Assembly: GCA_963678675.1 (NCBI GenBank)
Contig: OY783200.1
Span: 5,344,501 to 5,408,500 of the forward strand
Reading direction: 5' to 3'
Source of the DNA: Xiphydria camelus
Taxonomy: Eukaryota; Arthropoda; Insecta; Hymenoptera; Xiphydriidae
DNA: 64,000 nucleotides
Shown: in pieces, positions 24,631 to 34,990 of the stretch
Position numbering within the stretch: the first letter of the stretch is position 1
Layout of the letters: each line of letters starts with the position of its first letter
Program-made: the position numbers and the translations under genes
The notes under the pieces: generated by a model
What the model was told of the DNA's origin: nothing
Database searches by the model: none
Seen by the model: the letters and a program-made list of their open reading frames with translations, nothing else

Positions 24631-25302
24631 TTAGTAACCTACACTCAGAAAAATGTATAGGTCGCACAGCAATAAGTATAGCTGTAATAGCTATACCTTA
24701 AGGCTAAATGAGATTAACTAGAGAGTATAGGTAATATAGCAATACCAAATAGTAACAGAACCAATAAGTGTTGCTGAAATAAATATATGTACATATAGCT
24801 AAAATAGAAATACGTATTGTTAAGGTAACTAAAACTTATTCTTGTATTAATAAACAGCTAGCACAATGCCGTACAATCTATAAAATGTCTCTTAGTGTAT
24901 GAAGTTTTAGTTTAAATTGGTGGAATACTTTTTCGTAGATTAGGTATATTTCGCTGATCAAGGAAGTATAGTAGCGTGGATCAAAACTTCACAGATAATG
25001 AGATAATAATCCGCCAAAATGACCGTTTTAGAACGTCGCTACCATCCGTAAATCTAGTGTTAAAAATTTCGTGACCTTTCCAGGCTTTCCAAAGAAAAAA
25101 TTGCATTTGCATAAAGACTCATGAAAGTACTCCGAAAAAGCGAAAGAACTATTAATGTAGTCTGTAATGTGATACAATTAAAAAAGCATAAGCTCAAAGA
25201 AGGCGCAAGCATAACAAAAGTTATAAGAAGCTTAACAAAATGCACGAACTATAATTCAACAAAATTTAAATTATATTCTTGCTAATATTTCGAAAGCAAA
25301 GA

Positions 25303-25549
25303 AACTCGGTTAAAATGATAAAACGTATCTGGTTAAACGAGTTTAGTTATTCTAACCAAAATACTAGTAAGTTGAACTAAATATTTCATTACTCTGACTA
25401 CATGTTTAGTTATTCTAACTATTATACATATCTAGTTATCTCAATCAGAAAATGATCAGTTTAACCAAATAGATGGAGGATCCTATTTCATCAAACGGTT
25501 TGGTTATGATCTCCAGGATTTTGGTTCATTTGACCAGGTTATCTGTCTT
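25303..25549 (-). repeat. Miniature element, family M2 (reverse, truncated)
   Basis: Contains ggttaaaatgataaaacgta, agttattctaaccaaaatac, gatcagtttaaccaaataga and caaacggtttggttatgatc in reverse order relative to 19971-20875. Its outer end was interrupted by the element at 25551. Confidence 0.6.
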
Positions 25550-25550
25550 A

Positions 25551-25676
25551 GGGCCGGTTTTACCAACACGGTATAAACGCGGTATAGCGCTATACTGAGA
25601 ATAACCAGCAATAAGCCTTATGGTTATTCTCAGTATATCGCTATACCGCATTTATACCTGTTGGTAAAACCGGCCC
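25551..25676. mobile_element. 126-bp PIF/Harbinger-type miniature element
   Basis: A near-perfect hairpin: the left end gggccggttttaccaacacg pairs with the right end ttggtaaaaccggccc. A 3-bp direct repeat TTA flanks it (25548-25550 and 25677-25679). A TTA/TAA duplication with a GG-starting TIR is characteristic of PIF/Harbinger. The TIR resembles the one at 26311-27048, so this may be an internally deleted relative. Confidence 0.75.
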
Positions 25677-25679
25677 TTA

Positions 25680-26307
25680 GTGTTTTATGTCAAAAAACGT
25701 TGCTTAAATATTCCTCAAGAATAATATATTGAAAATTAATATCTCATCGATAACCTGATAAATGACGCAATCTTCTATTTTCAAGAGATTTCATTAAAAT
25801 TCCCTGAATTCTCTCAATTTTTCAGATCTGTGGCAACCTTGAAAAAATCCTAAACGCTCTCTTCCAATAAGAATTCTTCCGTAAACTCCCGTCCACCGCG
25901 AGTACTCATACGATACTTCCCACCCACAGCGGCGATACGAACAAACGCCAGTCGAAAATATAATCGCGCGTCGAGTGGCAACTGTCGCGCGACTGACCGT
26001 CAGTCGTGCCGCGCGCGCGAGCCTGATCAATTAATGGGTTTAATCGCCACACCGCGACGAGAGTGCCGAGTGACGCGACCGACGAATTGGTGATTCGCAA
26101 ATTGTCGCCCGCGACGAGGACGATCCCGGGGTTAGCCGGCGCCTCCACCCGTCCACCGATCGTGCGACCTACTGACGTAATTAAATTCGAACGCCCAGGA
26201 AACAATAACTGACCCGAAATTGCGGAACGTTCGCGTCAACGTCGGATTGCATCGCGGCGCGGAGCCGATGCACTTCTCGCTCCCCCTCTTCCATCTCGTC
26301 GTGCGAC
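25680..26307. other. AT-rich to CpG-rich spacer
   Basis: Bases 25850-26300 are CpG-rich with overlapping minus-strand frames (25794-26030, 25906-26205) that lack any domain. No gene is supported. Confidence 0.3.
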
Positions 26308-26310
26308 TGA

Positions 26311-27048
26311 GGGCCGGTTTATCAATGTCCAGTTAAATGTGTCAGATAACTATCTAACAGTTATTCTTATCTGACAGTTATCCGAATAGTAGCGTATTTC
26401 AATACTGTTTTATCTGTCAGTTATGAACACTGTCTTGAAGCATTCCGATTGGTTTAATTTCCGCTAAAGAACGCGGGCTATTCAAAGCTCCCTCAAATTA
26501 AAACTCATGCATTAGAAATCCTCGTCGTTGGCATATTTCTTTCTTTATGCGTATATTCCTGTAGAAGAAAGGTCACTCGAGGAATGAGATAGGATAGGTA
26601 GGGAGAAGAGGGGATGCTGCGACGTTCTCATGGCCCGAGAATAGCGAGAGGCTCATCTTACGGTCCCTTCGCGGAAAACTCTCTCGCCAGCGCAGGACGA
26701 AATGTTCTTCCCGTGGTAAAACTCTGTACCTACGTTCTTCTTTCGTATTGTACGAATTCAACAATTTCTTCATCGTCGCTAATTTCCAAAAAATCTCCAA
26801 TATTATCTCAAATATTATCCATTATAGACTGTACACAAACACAAACCAGAGAGAATTCTAACCTATAAATTGCGATAACTGCCAGTTTATTCAGTATCTG
26901 GCACCAGTACCTTCCAGTTAAATTTACTTCCAGTTATCTTAATTTAAGTTCTTAGTAAACGTTAGTTGTATATTGATAAACAGTTTAGCTACCACTTTAA
27001 TTTTATTCACCAGTTAAGACATTTAACTGGACATTGATAAACCGGCCC
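26311..27048 (-). mobile_element. PIF/Harbinger-like element with decayed coding remnant
   Basis: The TIRs gggccggtttatcaatgtcc and ggacattgataaaccggccc are exact inverted copies and extend inward (agttaaatg / catttaact). The flanking triplets are TGA and TCA. On the minus strand, from an ATG at 26822 (broken by a stop early on), one frame reads GDFLEISDDEEIVEFVQYER before a further stop. That acidic opening is reminiscent of HARBI1-like proteins, but the match is weak. The 75-codon minus frame at 26573-26800 overlaps this region in another frame. The element is certainly non-functional. Confidence 0.55.
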
Positions 27049-27072
27049 TCATTCTCATACAGTCGGACCTTC

Positions 27073-27822
27073 TTAAGGTAGTTCTATCACCAGATGAAAA
27101 ATAGCGGAAAATTTTCATTTTTTGATATAACGTTTACCAAACTAGTATTGACTTAGTAAACAAATTTGAAGGCAAATTACCGACGATTTCCGCGAGAAAA
27201 ATAAAATTGAAAACGAGTTCTTAAACATCGGCGCGTATGCCGAGCAGGCATAGGAAAGATGGGGCTTCATTTTCATGTTTCCATGACTTATAACTCAGAA
27301 AAATAAACGGCGAGTCCAAGTAAATCATTTTCTCAGCACTATTCATGTCGATGGTTTACTTGAGTGGAGTAATATTTGCTTGGATTAAATCAATTTTCTC
27401 TTGAATCCAAACAAATATTACTTGATTTAAGTAAACCGCCGACATGAATAGTGCCAAGAAAACCATTTATTTGGATTCGTAACTTATTTTTCTCAGTGTA
27501 TACTGCAGGTTTATGACAAAAACTATTGAATATATTTCTGAAACGGTTTAAAAAATGTAATATTACAAAATAAAAGAGCCTTACCGGCCAATTGGATGAA
27601 AAAACGTAATTAAGGTGGTAAACCTTAAAAATCTCGCTAATAAAGTATAACCCCATGCATCCTCTGAATTAAAGAATAAAAGAATAATGCTAAAAATGTT
27701 TAATTTGTTAAGTTGATCAGTATGTTATCAGTTATGAATAAAAAAATATTTTTGTAATTAATTCAGCCGGGCCCTTCTTATACACCCACCAAATACGGTC
27801 CTACGTGATAGAACTACCTTAA
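27073..27822. mobile_element. TTAA-flanked TIR element
   Basis: Reads TTAA-ggtagttctatcac at the left and gtgatagaactacc-TTAA at the right, so the inner element is 27077-27818. A TTAA duplication is the hallmark of the piggyBac superfamily, although the TIR start is not the usual CCC. No transposase frame is seen. A separate hairpin element (27290-27500) sits inside it. Confidence 0.6.
27290..27500. repeat. Nested hairpin element
   Basis: The left half (ataactcagaaaaataa, cactattcatgtcgatggtt) is inverted in the right half (gccgacatgaatagtgcc, aacttatttttctcagtgta). It lies inside the TTAA element. The 88-codon minus frame at 27390-27656 is an overlap artefact. Confidence 0.6.
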
Positions 27823-28310
27823 TTTTGACGCGTCGGAGCTGAATAGGGTAGGGTCATTTTAAACAAATTTTTAACCGAGTATACCAACACATTCTAGGTG
27901 AATAAATATTCTGTGGGACAAAACATTTTTTAATTTTTATTAACGTTGTTTAACGTACACTTAGAAAAAAAGTAGTATATAGAGTTTACTATTTTTTGAC
28001 TAATTCGATGGATTGCTAAAAGACATAACCCAGATTAACAGTAAACTATTTAACCATAATTTCTTGATAAGAATGACAATGTCTGGATACTATTTAGTAA
28101 TTACAAATGGACTATTTACCATTTAGCAATAATACAATTTATTAGTTCGAGTTTGTTATTTCGTTTTGTATATAAAAAGCACGATAAATAATGTTTTCTT
28201 CCATTTTTATTATCATTTGTGCTTGTGGATTCTATTTTTGTCGTATTACCATGGCTGTGGATCTCATCTTTGGAGTTATTCAATGAATTAAACTTTTTCA
28301 GGCTAAAGTA
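27823..28310. other. AT-rich spacer left of the Tc1 element
   Basis: AT-rich, beginning a possible further miniature element near 27958 (cacttagaaaaaaagtagta), then interrupted at 28310 by the Tc1-like insertion. No gene is supported. Confidence 0.3.
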
Positions 28311-30002
28311 CACTACCGTGCAAAAGTATAAGGACACCATCGAAAAAATCGGTTTTTTGAGTTTGTGATTGTTTTTTATTTTGTTCAACAGCATTTTGTG
28401 ATTAAATCTTGTATATAAACTAGAAAATAGACTACTTTGTTATGATTTATATTCATTACATGCAGATTTCGTATAAAAATATTTAAAAATACCGAAAATA
28501 TCACGACAAGTCAAATGAGGTTTTTTTCATCAATGTGTCCACCTCGTGCTTTGATGATTGCAGCGCAAATTCTTGGAAGCCTTTCGACCAATTTATGAAG
28601 TTTTTCAGTTGCGAGATTGTCCCAAGCCACTTTCAGACTTTCGAACAACTGTTTTTCACTGGTCACGTGAAATGTCTTCACCTGCCGGTCAAGCTCATCC
28701 CATAATAATTCGATCGGGTTAACGTCAGGGGATTGCGGCGGCCAATCCATAATTTTGAGCACACCTTTCTCTTCCTTGGACCGTAGATAGTTCATGCACA
28801 GATGGGAGGTATGCTTGGGATCATTATCATGTTGAAAGATAAATCCGTTGCCGATCAAACCAATGCCAGATGGAATGGCAATTCGTCGAAGAATATTGTG
28901 ATAGTGTTCCTTCCGCATTATTCCTTCGATTTTGACCAGTTTTCCAACACCATCGTAACTGAAACACCCCCAGACCATCACGGAGCCTCCCCCATATTTA
29001 ACTGTTGGCGCAATACATTGGGGATTATACCGCTCATCTTTCTGTCGACGAATATAGTGGCGCCGCCTGGATCCAAAAATCTCGAACTTTGATTCATCGG
29101 TCCATAACACAGATTTCCACTGATCTACTGACCAATCTTTATATTTTCGAGCAAACAATAATCTTTTCCGCTTGTTTTGTGGTCGTAGAAGTGGTTTTTT
29201 CACAGCAATGCGACCAAAATATCCCTTCTCTCGCAAACGACGTTTGACAGTATCCACCGAAATTGGGTTCGTCAGGGTTTCGTTGATTTCGGCACGAATG
29301 TCTGGTGCTGTTTTGAACCGATTTTGCTTGCTCATCAATAAAATGTGTCGATCATCAGCTGGAGTTCTTTTTTTTGGTCGGCCAGAGCGTTTTCGATTAA
29401 TATTTGAGTTGGTTTCAGCAAACCGCTTCAACGTGGTTTCAACTCCACACTTTGAAACACCAACAATATTTGCAATTTCACGAATTGTTTTACCCACTTT
29501 TCTCAAAATAAGTATTTGTGAACGTTTTTCAAGTGAAATTTCCTTTTTTCGAGCCATTTTCAGCGATCACAATCGGTTTTGCACGTGTAAACAATGACGG
29601 GAATGAATTTGACAGTTCTAGTGCACACAGAATACAGCAGAGGGCGCAAAGAACCGTTATTTTCTTTGACACGCACTCAAATGATCCAGAGTGACTGTTT
29701 AAGACATTAGCGCCTATATCTTAATAGTTTAAAATAAAATAATAGTTATTATATTTGATATTACAACGCAAAAATGATGCTACTTAAATATAAGAATTTT
29801 TAGTTCCGTCATAACTCCATCATTTTGACTAATAACAATTAGCTAATTTAATGCAAATGTATGTAAATCATAATAAAATAGTCTATTTTCTAGTTTATAT
29901 ACAAGATTTAATCATAAAATACTGTTGAAAACAATAAAAAACAATCACAAACTCAAAAAATCGATTTTTTCGATGATGTCCTTATACTTTTGCACGGTAG
30001 TG
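28311..30002 (-). mobile_element. Complete Tc1-like transposon (DD38E type)
   Basis: A 1692-bp element bounded by cactaccgtgcaaaagtata and its exact inverse. TA dinucleotides flank both ends (28309-28310 and 30003-30004), the Tc1/mariner target duplication. The inverted similarity runs on for about 145 bases with scattered mismatches (for example gattaaatcttgtatataaa versus its inverse). The TIRs are therefore long, and the transposase on the minus strand is the only gene inside. Intact ends plus an intact frame suggest a young, possibly still competent copy. Confidence 0.95.
28511..29557 (-). CDS. Tc1-like transposase, DD38E spacing
   Basis: A 348-residue uninterrupted frame that cuts and pastes the surrounding element. 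An N-terminal paired-type helix-turn-helix region (residues about 8-50) is followed by a GRPKKRT AT-hook-like motif at 59-65 and a second helix-turn-helix (about 80-115). A basic stretch at 126-140 is a plausible nuclear-localisation signal. The catalytic triad is D154 (in WTDESKF), D244 (in FQHDNDPKH) and E283 (in SPDVNPIE). Residues 245-282 give 38 between the second D and E, whereas classical Tc1 has 34; the extra residues sit around SKEEKGV. A Tc1-related clade with DD38E spacing has been described under the name Intruder; membership here is inference. The start ATG at 29557 gives the usual MARKK-type opening. All catalytic residues are present and no frameshift is seen. Confidence 0.95.
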   Translation of the reverse strand: MARKKEISLEKRSQILILRKVGKTIREIANIVGVSKCGVETTLKRFAETNSNINRKRSGRPKKRTPADDRHILLMSKQNRFKTAPDIRAEINETLTNPISVDTVKRRLREKGYFGRIAVKKPLLRPQNKRKRLLFARKYKDWSVDQWKSVLWTDESKFEIFGSRRRHYIRRQKDERYNPQCIAPTVKYGGGSVMVWGCFSYDGVGKLVKIEGIMRKEHYHNILRRIAIPSGIGLIGNGFIFQHDNDPKHTSHLCMNYLRSKEEKGVLKIMDWPPQSPDVNPIELLWDELDRQVKTFHVTSEKQLFESLKVAWDNLATEKLHKLVERLPRICAAIIKARGGHIDEKNLI

Positions 30003-30221
30003 TAAGTACTGGTAAAAGAACCAATAGCACTCTCTTCACACACACAATGACACGCTACGTCGATGACCGCAATTACTACGTCATTTCTTTTTCTAATTCC
30101 GCTTCAAATAGCACTAATTAATTTACCGATCACTATGGAAATATTGATTTTTAATCAAAACGTTCTTACAAAAGAATTTATCAGGTCTCATTTTCTATAA
30201 AAAAAAATACATATCCCTCCT

Positions 30222-30432
30222 CTATTCCTCAAAGTTAGAGAAGTTGGGGACCGAAACGGTTTCTCCCACTCTACTGGAGTAGAAGGAGAAAGGGAAGACG
30301 CGCGCATGCCTCTTCGCTCTCTTCGGTGCACGCGAAGGAAGGGGAGTGGCGGGACTGAGGAATGGTGGGGGCACTTCTCCCCACGGCGAAGTACTCTGAG
30401 TTAGAGAGGTCAATATCAAGGAGGTTCGACTG
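30222..30432 (-). repeat. Repeat fragment, family M10 (copy 2)
   Basis: Reverse complement of 7361-7548: cagtcgaacctccttgatat, cgccgtggggagaagtg, cctactccagtagag and gagaaaccgtttcgg. The upstream 30003-30221 is AT-rich spacer. The 93-codon frame here is repeat-derived. Confidence 0.55.
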
Positions 30433-30667
30433 TATTTTGAATACCACACGACAGACGTCTTTGATATCTCATCCACAGAGACGAAATAATACCTCTGCAC
30501 CACCTTCTCGACCCTCGTTAAGGTACTGCCTCTTTCTCTCTCTCTCTTTCTCTCTCACCCGAGGCTCTTATCGCCAGACGGAAGTAGTAATACCCAGCTA
30601 CCGACGACTAACTTCTTAACTCCAACGATAAATACCTACGCGCGTACTGGAATAACTTTAGCTCTCC

Positions 30668-30704
<37 letters not shown>

Positions 30705-31380
30705 ATCTCCTCCCACCCTAGAGGCCCCTCCACAGCAGGCATCGATCCACTTTGCGAGAAACGTTCGGAAACTCTCGTTTACGATCGCTCTCCGCAGCCC
30801 GCATCGACCTGATGCTATACGTGGGTGGGCGTACACGCGCGTTCGACCCATACGCGTACCCAGGTATACGCGTTGGCGGTACGAACACGTGAACGGTGCG
30901 TAGGATTATCTGCGCGCGTGGCCGAGGAAAATCTCTCTCTTCCGAGTCGAATCCATTGCGAAACATCCGACGGAGGCCACCCCCGAATCGAATAAAAACA
31001 CGGGGAGATGGTTCGTAAACTCGGCGACGAGTAGAGTTCTTCCCGCGTAAGGTCGCACGCGACGGCGATAAGATAACCAGACGGGTTGTGCTAGAGATAA
31101 GGCTCTCTCTCTCTCTCTCCCTCTCTGTCTCTCTCGCGCGCGCGTTTTCTTTTAATAACGAAAGACCTGCGCGCGAAACCGAAGAGAAAATTCCTTCCGC
31201 GTAGTGCACTCTTTGTTTCTCCGCCTTTCACGCGCGCGCGCGCGCGCGCGCGAGTATACAAAGAGAAAAATAGAAGGGATGCTGATATCGAAGAGGAAGA
31301 AGAGCGTGAGAGACTCGTTAATTAATTCGTTAAAATCTCGACGCGAATATTTACCGCGCGCGTACAACCTCGCCGTTTAT
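30433..31380. other. CpG-rich block with microsatellites
   Basis: A GC-rich block with (CT)n runs near 30532-30555, 30670-30709 and 31104-31134. Frames of 71-163 codons overlap on both strands and have no domain; RE-rich stretches reflect the CT runs. Confidence 0.35.
31231..31252. repeat. (CG)n alternating tract
   Basis: Eleven uninterrupted CG dinucleotides. Alternating CG of this length readily forms left-handed DNA under supercoiling (known physical property); any role here is unknown. Confidence 0.95.
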
Positions 31381-31762
31381 TGACCGAACGTAGTGAGGTC
31401 TACTGTTCGACAGGATAGAGCGAAAATGTTTTCGTGTGTCTATCTGTAGGTCTTGATAACTTTTAAACGCTTTTGCTGATCTTGATGAAACTCGGCACAC
31501 TTGTTCATTGACCCTCGGCGCAGAGTAAGTTTATTGGGGGGCGCGATCAGAAGGGTGGAAAGGGGATTGATCATCCCTAAGTGGAAGGTGATATATGAAA
31601 TGATGTTTTCTGACATAAAACTGCGAATGCTGCGAAAACAGTGCTAGATAACCCAAAATTTCACATAAACAATTTCGTAGGGAATGCAATTTCCTACAAA
31701 AAAGTCCTGAAGCGCTTATGTCTATCTATAATAGTTTAGCCGTGGCAAGCGCTTTTCTAAAA
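31381..31762 (+). repeat. Dispersed repeat family M3, copy 3
   Basis: Starts tgaccgaacgtagtgaggtc and contains cttttgctgatcttgatgaa, agggtggaaaggggattgat, tcgtagggaatgcaatttcc and agtttagccgtggcaagcgc. Only about 120 bases separate it from copy 4. Confidence 0.75.
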
Positions 31763-31882
31763 CTTATACAATAGATTACGGCGTACAGCAACTTGTGTGT
31801 GTTTTATGAGTCTTCCCTTGGCACTGTTATTTTATGTAATTGAATAAGGAAATTACGCATAACAACATGTTTCAGAAATAAA

Positions 31883-32237
31883 TGACCGAATGTAATGAGG
31901 TGTACTGTTCATCAGGATAGAGCGAAAATGCTTTCGTGTGTCTGTCTGTTTGTTACGATTACTTTTAAACGCTTTTGCCGATCTTGATGAAACTCGGCAC
32001 ACGTGTTCACTGACCCCCGGCGTATCATACGACCATTGAGGGTCGCGATCAAAAAAGTAGAAGGGGGGTTAAGCATCCCCAACATCGGTGGATGTAGTGT
32101 ATGAAATTACGTTTTCTGACTGCGAACAGCGAACAATTTCGTAGATGATAAAATTTCCTACGAAAGAGTCCCGAGGCGCCTATATATCCAGCTATAATAG
32201 CTTAGCCATAACGAGCGCTCATATTTGTCGCTCGTAA
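31883..32237 (+). repeat. Dispersed repeat family M3, copy 4
   Basis: Starts tgaccgaatgtaatgaggtg and contains cgatcttgatgaaactcggc, tcgtagatgataaaatttcc and acgagcgctcatatttgtcg. A small extra fragment (tagtgaggtctaccattcg) follows near 32301-32319. Confidence 0.75.
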
Positions 32238-32239
32238 AT

Positions 32240-32747
32240 TCAGCGTTTATGTACACTCAAGGACAATGAATCTGTCCGACCCGCTTTCCATCTACCACTT
32301 TAGTGAGGTCTACCATTCGCAGAACTACTGGTTAATTTCCGCGACGACCGAGGATCCGACGACTACGACGACGTCGGAGCCGGTGTGCGCGCGTGGCCCG
32401 ACGACGTCGTCCGCGGGACGAGACGGAGCGGATGACACAGTTTCCTTAAAAATAGCCCGCGCTATTTTTGGCCGCGTATATGGTATAACGGCTAGACGGG
32501 GATGGCATTGCGCGCGAATAAACGTCGTTACCTTCCGTAACATCAGCGATGCCCGCGTTTATCTTCCCCGGGGATCTACTTTTCGATTCATCTCGCGCGA
32601 GATCTTCTCACGATGAGATCTAACGGCGTTTTTCCCTGAGATGCACTGGCTTCGTCGAGTGCACCTGCATTCTTCGTTATATCCTTACGTCGACAAAAGA
32701 TGACGTAAAATGAAAACATGATATAATTTCAGGATCAAGCCATGGTT
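32240..32747. other. CpG-rich block, no supported gene
   Basis: A GC-rich stretch with overlapping frames of 72 and 116 codons on opposite strands. Nothing is recognisable. Confidence 0.3.
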
Positions 32748-32984
32748 TGAGAAAAATAGCTTTGTCAATTTAACCAAAATTCTGGAGATGATGATCAAAC
32801 CGTTTGAAGAAATATGGATCCTCCATTTTTTTGGGAATATTGACCACTTTTTGGTTAGAATATCTTGAAATTTGATTAAAATAACTAAATATTTGATTCG
32901 GTTGACCGGTATTTTGGTTAGAATATATAAACATATTTAACCAGATGCGTTTTGTCACTTTAACCAAGTTCTTTTTCTCAGTGT
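32748..32984 (+). repeat. Miniature element, family M2
   Basis: Contains gagaaaaatagctttgtcaa, caaaccgtttgaagaaat, ttttggttagaatat and caagttctttttctcagtgt in the family order. Confidence 0.7.
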
Positions 32985-33089
32985 GTTTAATAGGGTGGAG
33001 TTATTGTTTTATTTTGCTTAAAAAGAATTTTTTGTTCTTACGATGGTATACGAGACTATATAAAGATTCTTGACTCAAGAATAGTTATT

Positions 33090-33366
33090 TTCGTTATTAG
33101 GGCGTGAAGCGCTGTTTTTAACGAGTGTGAAGTTTGCCGCACGAGCGAAGCGAGTACGGCAATCACACTCGTTAGAACGGCGCGAAACAACCGAATAACG
33201 AATTCTATTTTTGTCACTAAGTGTCAAATACGAGATTGGCGATTTCACGCACTGCGCAGGTTATTTCACGCACTGCGCAACTTTTCACGAATTGGTGTGT
33301 GAAAGATGATTTCACATGCATCGAGGACGATCATGAAACCGAGTATTTGACACTGAGTGACAAAAA
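33090..33366. repeat. Pair of adjacent hairpins with an internal direct repeat
   Basis: Hairpin 1 (about 33090-33203) has a core stem taacgagtgtgaagtttgccg / cggcaatcacactcgtta around cacgagcgaagcgagta. Its outer arms begin and end with ttcgttatt / aataacga. Hairpin 2 (33208-33366) has ttttgtcactaagtgtcaaa / tttgacactgagtgacaaaa. Inside it, atttcacgcactgcgca occurs twice (33242-33258 and 33263-33279). No gene is supported; these could be two tiny TIR elements. Confidence 0.65.
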
Positions 33367-33720
33367 CATTTTTTTGGCACTAGCAATTATTTATCTTACT
33401 ATGCAGCCAGTGCGGCCCAAGGGGAAATGCTGTAATTGTTTTCTCGACTCGCGTGCGCGCATCTTGTTGTACATATAGGAAGAGAACTGAGCCAGCGAAA
33501 GAGCGACTGTAAACTGAGAGAAATTTTATAGATTGGACGGCAATATTAGTAGTTTTTTTAGTATAAAAATATGTTATGTTTGCCCTAGCAATACTCGTTT
33601 CTATTTTACCATAATAAATATCTATTTCGATAATATGTATAGTCATTTCAGCAATGCTCATTGCTCCTGTCATATCAGCATTGTTATACTGCCTATGCTG
33701 TCTAGTTACTCTGTCACTTC

Positions 33721-34161
33721 CCTATTGAAAAAATCCCATAGATTCCCATAGACAATTTATATGAGAATCGGATGATGCTTTTGACACAGTAATTTCAGAT
33801 ATCCACTAGAAAAATTTGAGAAGGATGAACAGGAATTGATTGGATTTTATGTGTATCCGAGATAATAAATACGGATTTATATTGAATTTTATATGTATCT
33901 GTAAAAGCAAGTAAAATCCCATAAGGATAACAAAAATCGTACATGCATGTTCTATTTGTAATTCTTAATAGAACGTTACGAGATTGTTCTGTTTCTATAA
34001 TAATATACATAGAATCCAATAAGTACATTGCTATTAATCTTGCTCAGATTTTTTCTAGTGGATATCCGGAATTGCTGTGTAAAAGCCTATCAATTTCCCA
34101 TGGAAATTCTATCGGATTTTTACAAGTTTTCTATAAGAATCCATAATATTTTTTCAATAGG
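33721..34161. repeat. TIR element, family M5, copy 1
   Basis: The left end cctattgaaaaaatccca and the right end attttttcaatagg are inverted. Both continue through cacagtaatttcagatatcc versus ggatatccggaattgctgtg. Other copies are at 55765-56153 and 63390-63687. Confidence 0.75.
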
Positions 34162-34990
34162 ATTAGCCTCAAAGTATAGCTATCAGACACGGCGCCCCTA
34201 GGGGTCAAGGAATTCTAGAAAACCTGGAATTGTCAGAGAATTATGTGGGTCAGGGAAAAGTCAGGAAAAAGTCAAGAAAAACGAAACTTTTCTAGAATTT
34301 TTTGCGAGTACTCAAATCTCGCAAATAGCTTGACTTCTAGTATATTGAAATTTTTAAGAAGATATATAGAAATCTAAAAAAAAATGTTCCATAAGATCTT
34401 TCCTGTTCTAAAAGAAAGCCATTAAATAATACGATTTGACAAAATTAAACTATTTTAATGTTTATTCCTCAATTATCATACATGGGAAAAAATGTGTCAG
34501 TGTAACATTATTTAAGTTTCTGTAATAAATATTTGAGTTGAAATACTGATAACAGATCGATTTATTATCATAAAAAATCGATTAGTTATGGTAACGAAAA
34601 AAAAAGCAATTATTCTCATCGTAACCAAGGAAATCTGTCAAAAAATTGTAATCCCAACAGCAAACTATTTTTATTACCGTAACAAAAGATGCTGCTATAA
34701 TAACTGATTCTTGATGTTGTTACTAAGGCAAAATTTGTTCCTTCCGCGTGACCCGTTCTATAAATATCAGTTAATTTCTTCATTTGGCAAAAAATGATCG
34801 ATGCGTAACATTTCACATTAGATATGTATATGCCTCTAGCGGTCAAGGAAATTTAGCTATTTCAGACTGGAAAACCTGGAAAAACAAGGGAATTTCTTTT
34901 TCACATTTCACTGAACACCGTATCAGAGCTACACTGATCGCTGTGCGACCTAAAATTGTCTCCCAGAAGCCCAAATCGGAACGACTCAAA
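34162..34990. other. AT-rich spacer with broken repeat
   Basis: The motif ggtcaaggaattctagaaaacctgg near 34202 recurs as ggtcaaggaaatttag...aaaacctgg near 34841-34880, suggesting an older repeat split by an insertion. No gene is supported. Confidence 0.3.

Noticed and set aside
29172..29597. Plus-strand frames of 80-141 codons opposite the transposase
   Set aside because: Antisense shadows of the 348-residue transposase.
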